Shown: piece by piece, positions 4,847 through 5,797 of the stretch
Position numbering within the stretch: position 1 is the first letter of the stretch
How the letters are laid out: each line of letters starts with the position of its first letter
NCBI GenBank assembly: GCA_946610835.1
Contig: CAMOCU010000075.1
Location: forward strand, 1 to 5,797
Reading direction: 5' to 3'
Length of the DNA: 5,797 nucleotides
From: an uncultured Clostridia bacterium
GTDB taxonomy: Bacteria > Bacillota > Clostridia > Oscillospirales > Acutalibacteraceae
Program-made: the position numbers and the translations under genes
Notes under the pieces: generated by a model
The model's database searches: none
What the model saw: the letters and a program-made list of their open reading frames with translations, nothing else
What the model was told of the DNA's origin: nothing

Positions 4847-5797
4847 ATTCCTTGATGATCGCGCCGAACTTGCACTTCGCCATGCAGGAACCGCACTTGA
4901 TACACTTGGATGCGTCGATCACATGCGGCTGCTTGACAGTGCCGGAGATGGCGTTGACCGGACAGACTCTTGAGCAGGCAGTGCAGCCCTTGCACTTGTC
5001 GGGCAGGATCTTGTATTGCAGCAGATCCTTACATACGCCGGCGGGACATTTCTTGTCCACAACGTGGGCAACGTATTCGTCGCGGAAGAACTTGAGCGTT
5101 GCAAGCACCGGGTTGGGCGCCGTCTGGCCGAGTCCGCACAAGGAGTTCGCCTTGATGTAGTACGCCAGCTCTTCGAGCGCGTCGATATCCTCGAGCGTAC
5201 CTTTGCCGGAAGTGATCTTTTCCAGCAGCTCTTTCATACGCAGCGTGCCGATCCGGCAGGGCGTACATTTGCCGCAGCTTTCGTCCACAGTGAAATTCAG
5301 GAAGAATTTCGCGATGTCGACCATGCACTTGCTTTCATCCATGACGATCAGGCCGCCGGAACCCATCATGCAGCCGATGGCCGTGAGGTTATCGTAATCA
5401 ATCTCGGTGTCGATCAGGCTTGCGGGAATGCAGCCGCCGGAGGGACCGCCGGTCTGCGCCGCCTTGAACTTTTTGCCGCCGGGAATACCGCCGCCGATGT
5501 CCTCGATGATGTGACGCAGCGTGGTGCCCATCGGGATTTCCACAAGGCCGGTGTTCTTGATATTGCCGCCGAGTGCAAAAACTTTGGTACCCTTGCTGCG
5601 CTCGGTACCCATGGAGGCGAACCAGTCCGCGCCTTTCAGGATGATCTGGGGCACGTTGGCAAACGTCTCGACGTTGTTTTCGGTTGTGGGTTTGCCGAAA
5701 AGTCCTTTGACTGCCGGATAAGGCGGTCTCGGTCTGGGCTCGCCGCGGTTGCCTTCGATGGAGGTCATGAGCGCCGTCTCTTCGCCGCAGACGAATG
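4845..5797 (-). CDS. hydB: NuoF-like NADH-binding flavoprotein subunit of NAD-linked [FeFe] hydrogenase, 5'-partial
   Basis: The C-terminal ~316 residues of the subunit that oxidises or reduces NAD(H) through FMN and passes electrons to HydA. The frame is open to the window edge and reads [12 protein letters not shown], the conserved NuoF sequence, so the Met at 5768 is internal; the N-terminal thioredoxin-like and most of the FMN/NAD domain are missing (typical full length is about 600). Numbering from that internal Met: the NuoF core to about 60; an SLBB domain at about 62-114 (KVFALGGNI... GGPSGGCIP); the [4Fe-4S] site [10 protein letters not shown] with Cys165, 168 and 171 plus Cys211 ([12 protein letters not shown]); a linker with His235, Cys241 and Cys246; then a two-[4Fe-4S] ferredoxin domain with Cys259/262/265/269 and Cys289/292/295/299. 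The ferredoxin tail separates HydB/HndC from respiratory NuoF. It is immediately upstream of hydA, with a 14-nt gap. A NuoE-like hydC is expected further upstream, outside the window. The promoter is not visible. Confidence 0.95.
   Translation of the reverse strand, partial: FVCGEETALMTSIEGNRGEPRPRPPYPAVKGLFGKPTTENNVETFANVPQIILKGADWFASMGTERSKGTKVFALGGNIKNTGLVEIPMGTTLRHIIEDIGGGIPGGKKFKAAQTGGPSGGCIPASLIDTEIDYDNLTAIGCMMGSGGLIVMDESKCMVDIAKFFLNFTVDESCGKCTPCRIGTLRMKELLEKITSGKGTLEDIDALEELAYYIKANSLCGLGQTAPNPVLATLKFFRDEYVAHVVDKKCPAGVCKDLLQYKILPDKCKGCTACSRVCPVNAISGTVKQPHVIDASKCIKCGSCMAKCKFGAIIKE

Noticed and set aside
3127..5160. A 677-codon open frame on the + strand across hydA and the end of hydB.
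   Set aside because: It lies antisense to two genes with full family motifs, has a His/Arg/Ala-rich composition without any recognisable domain, and crosses the gene boundary. It is a by-product of the codon bias of the real genes.
5766..5768. The ATG at 5768 (- strand) as the start of hydB.
   Set aside because: The in-frame residues before it, FVCGEETAL, are the conserved NuoF core, so the gene continues past the window edge.
4845..5797. The NuoF-like gene as part of respiratory complex I.
   Set aside because: The C-terminal two-cluster ferredoxin domain and the immediately following [FeFe] hydrogenase gene fit HydB/HndC rather than a complex I subunit.

Overview
The window looks like a piece of a chromosome from an anaerobic, fermentative member of the Clostridia, probably an Oscillospiraceae/Ruminococcaceae-type gut bacterium. 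This is an inference from three things seen together: a secreted-type beta-helix protein ending in a dockerin, a trimeric-type [FeFe] hydrogenase operon, and moderately GC-rich coding sequence with AT-rich intergenic DNA and strong Shine-Dalgarno sites. No sequence here fixes the species.

Layout. Positions 1-2198 (+) hold the 3' part of a large surface protein gene. It has Gly-rich beta-helix repeats, a duplicated 'DIYL' module and a C-terminal type I-like dockerin. Its start lies upstream of the window. Positions 2199-2419 are intergenic, with a strong intrinsic terminator (2253-2292), then a sigma-A-type promoter (2339-2367), a small GC-rich leader hairpin and a ribosome binding site. Positions 2420-2995 (+) encode a 191-aa flavin reductase/flavoredoxin-family protein, apparently monocistronic. 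Positions 2996-3078 separate two convergent units and hold a weak + strand terminator candidate and a perfect 14-bp hairpin ending the - strand operon. Positions 3079-5797 (-) are the end of a hydrogenase operon, read right to left: a NuoF-like flavoprotein subunit (hydB type, 5' end outside the window), then the catalytic [FeFe] hydrogenase subunit hydA. The two are separated by 14 nt, and the Shine-Dalgarno of hydA overlaps the stop of hydB.

How the genes work together. HydB (NAD(H)/FMN/FeS) and HydA (H-cluster plus an FeS relay) should form, with a small NuoE-like HydC expected just outside the window, a soluble NAD-linked hydrogenase that disposes of fermentation electrons as H2, possibly by electron bifurcation/confurcation with ferredoxin. 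The flavin reductase is a separate convergent unit and has no shown link to the hydrogenase. The dockerin protein is an independent cell-surface function.

No clearly new system is visible. The points most worth a second look are the pairing of a dockerin with an adhesin-like beta-helix, the internal module duplication in that protein, and the TSCSPGW variant of the H-cluster L1 motif in HydA.
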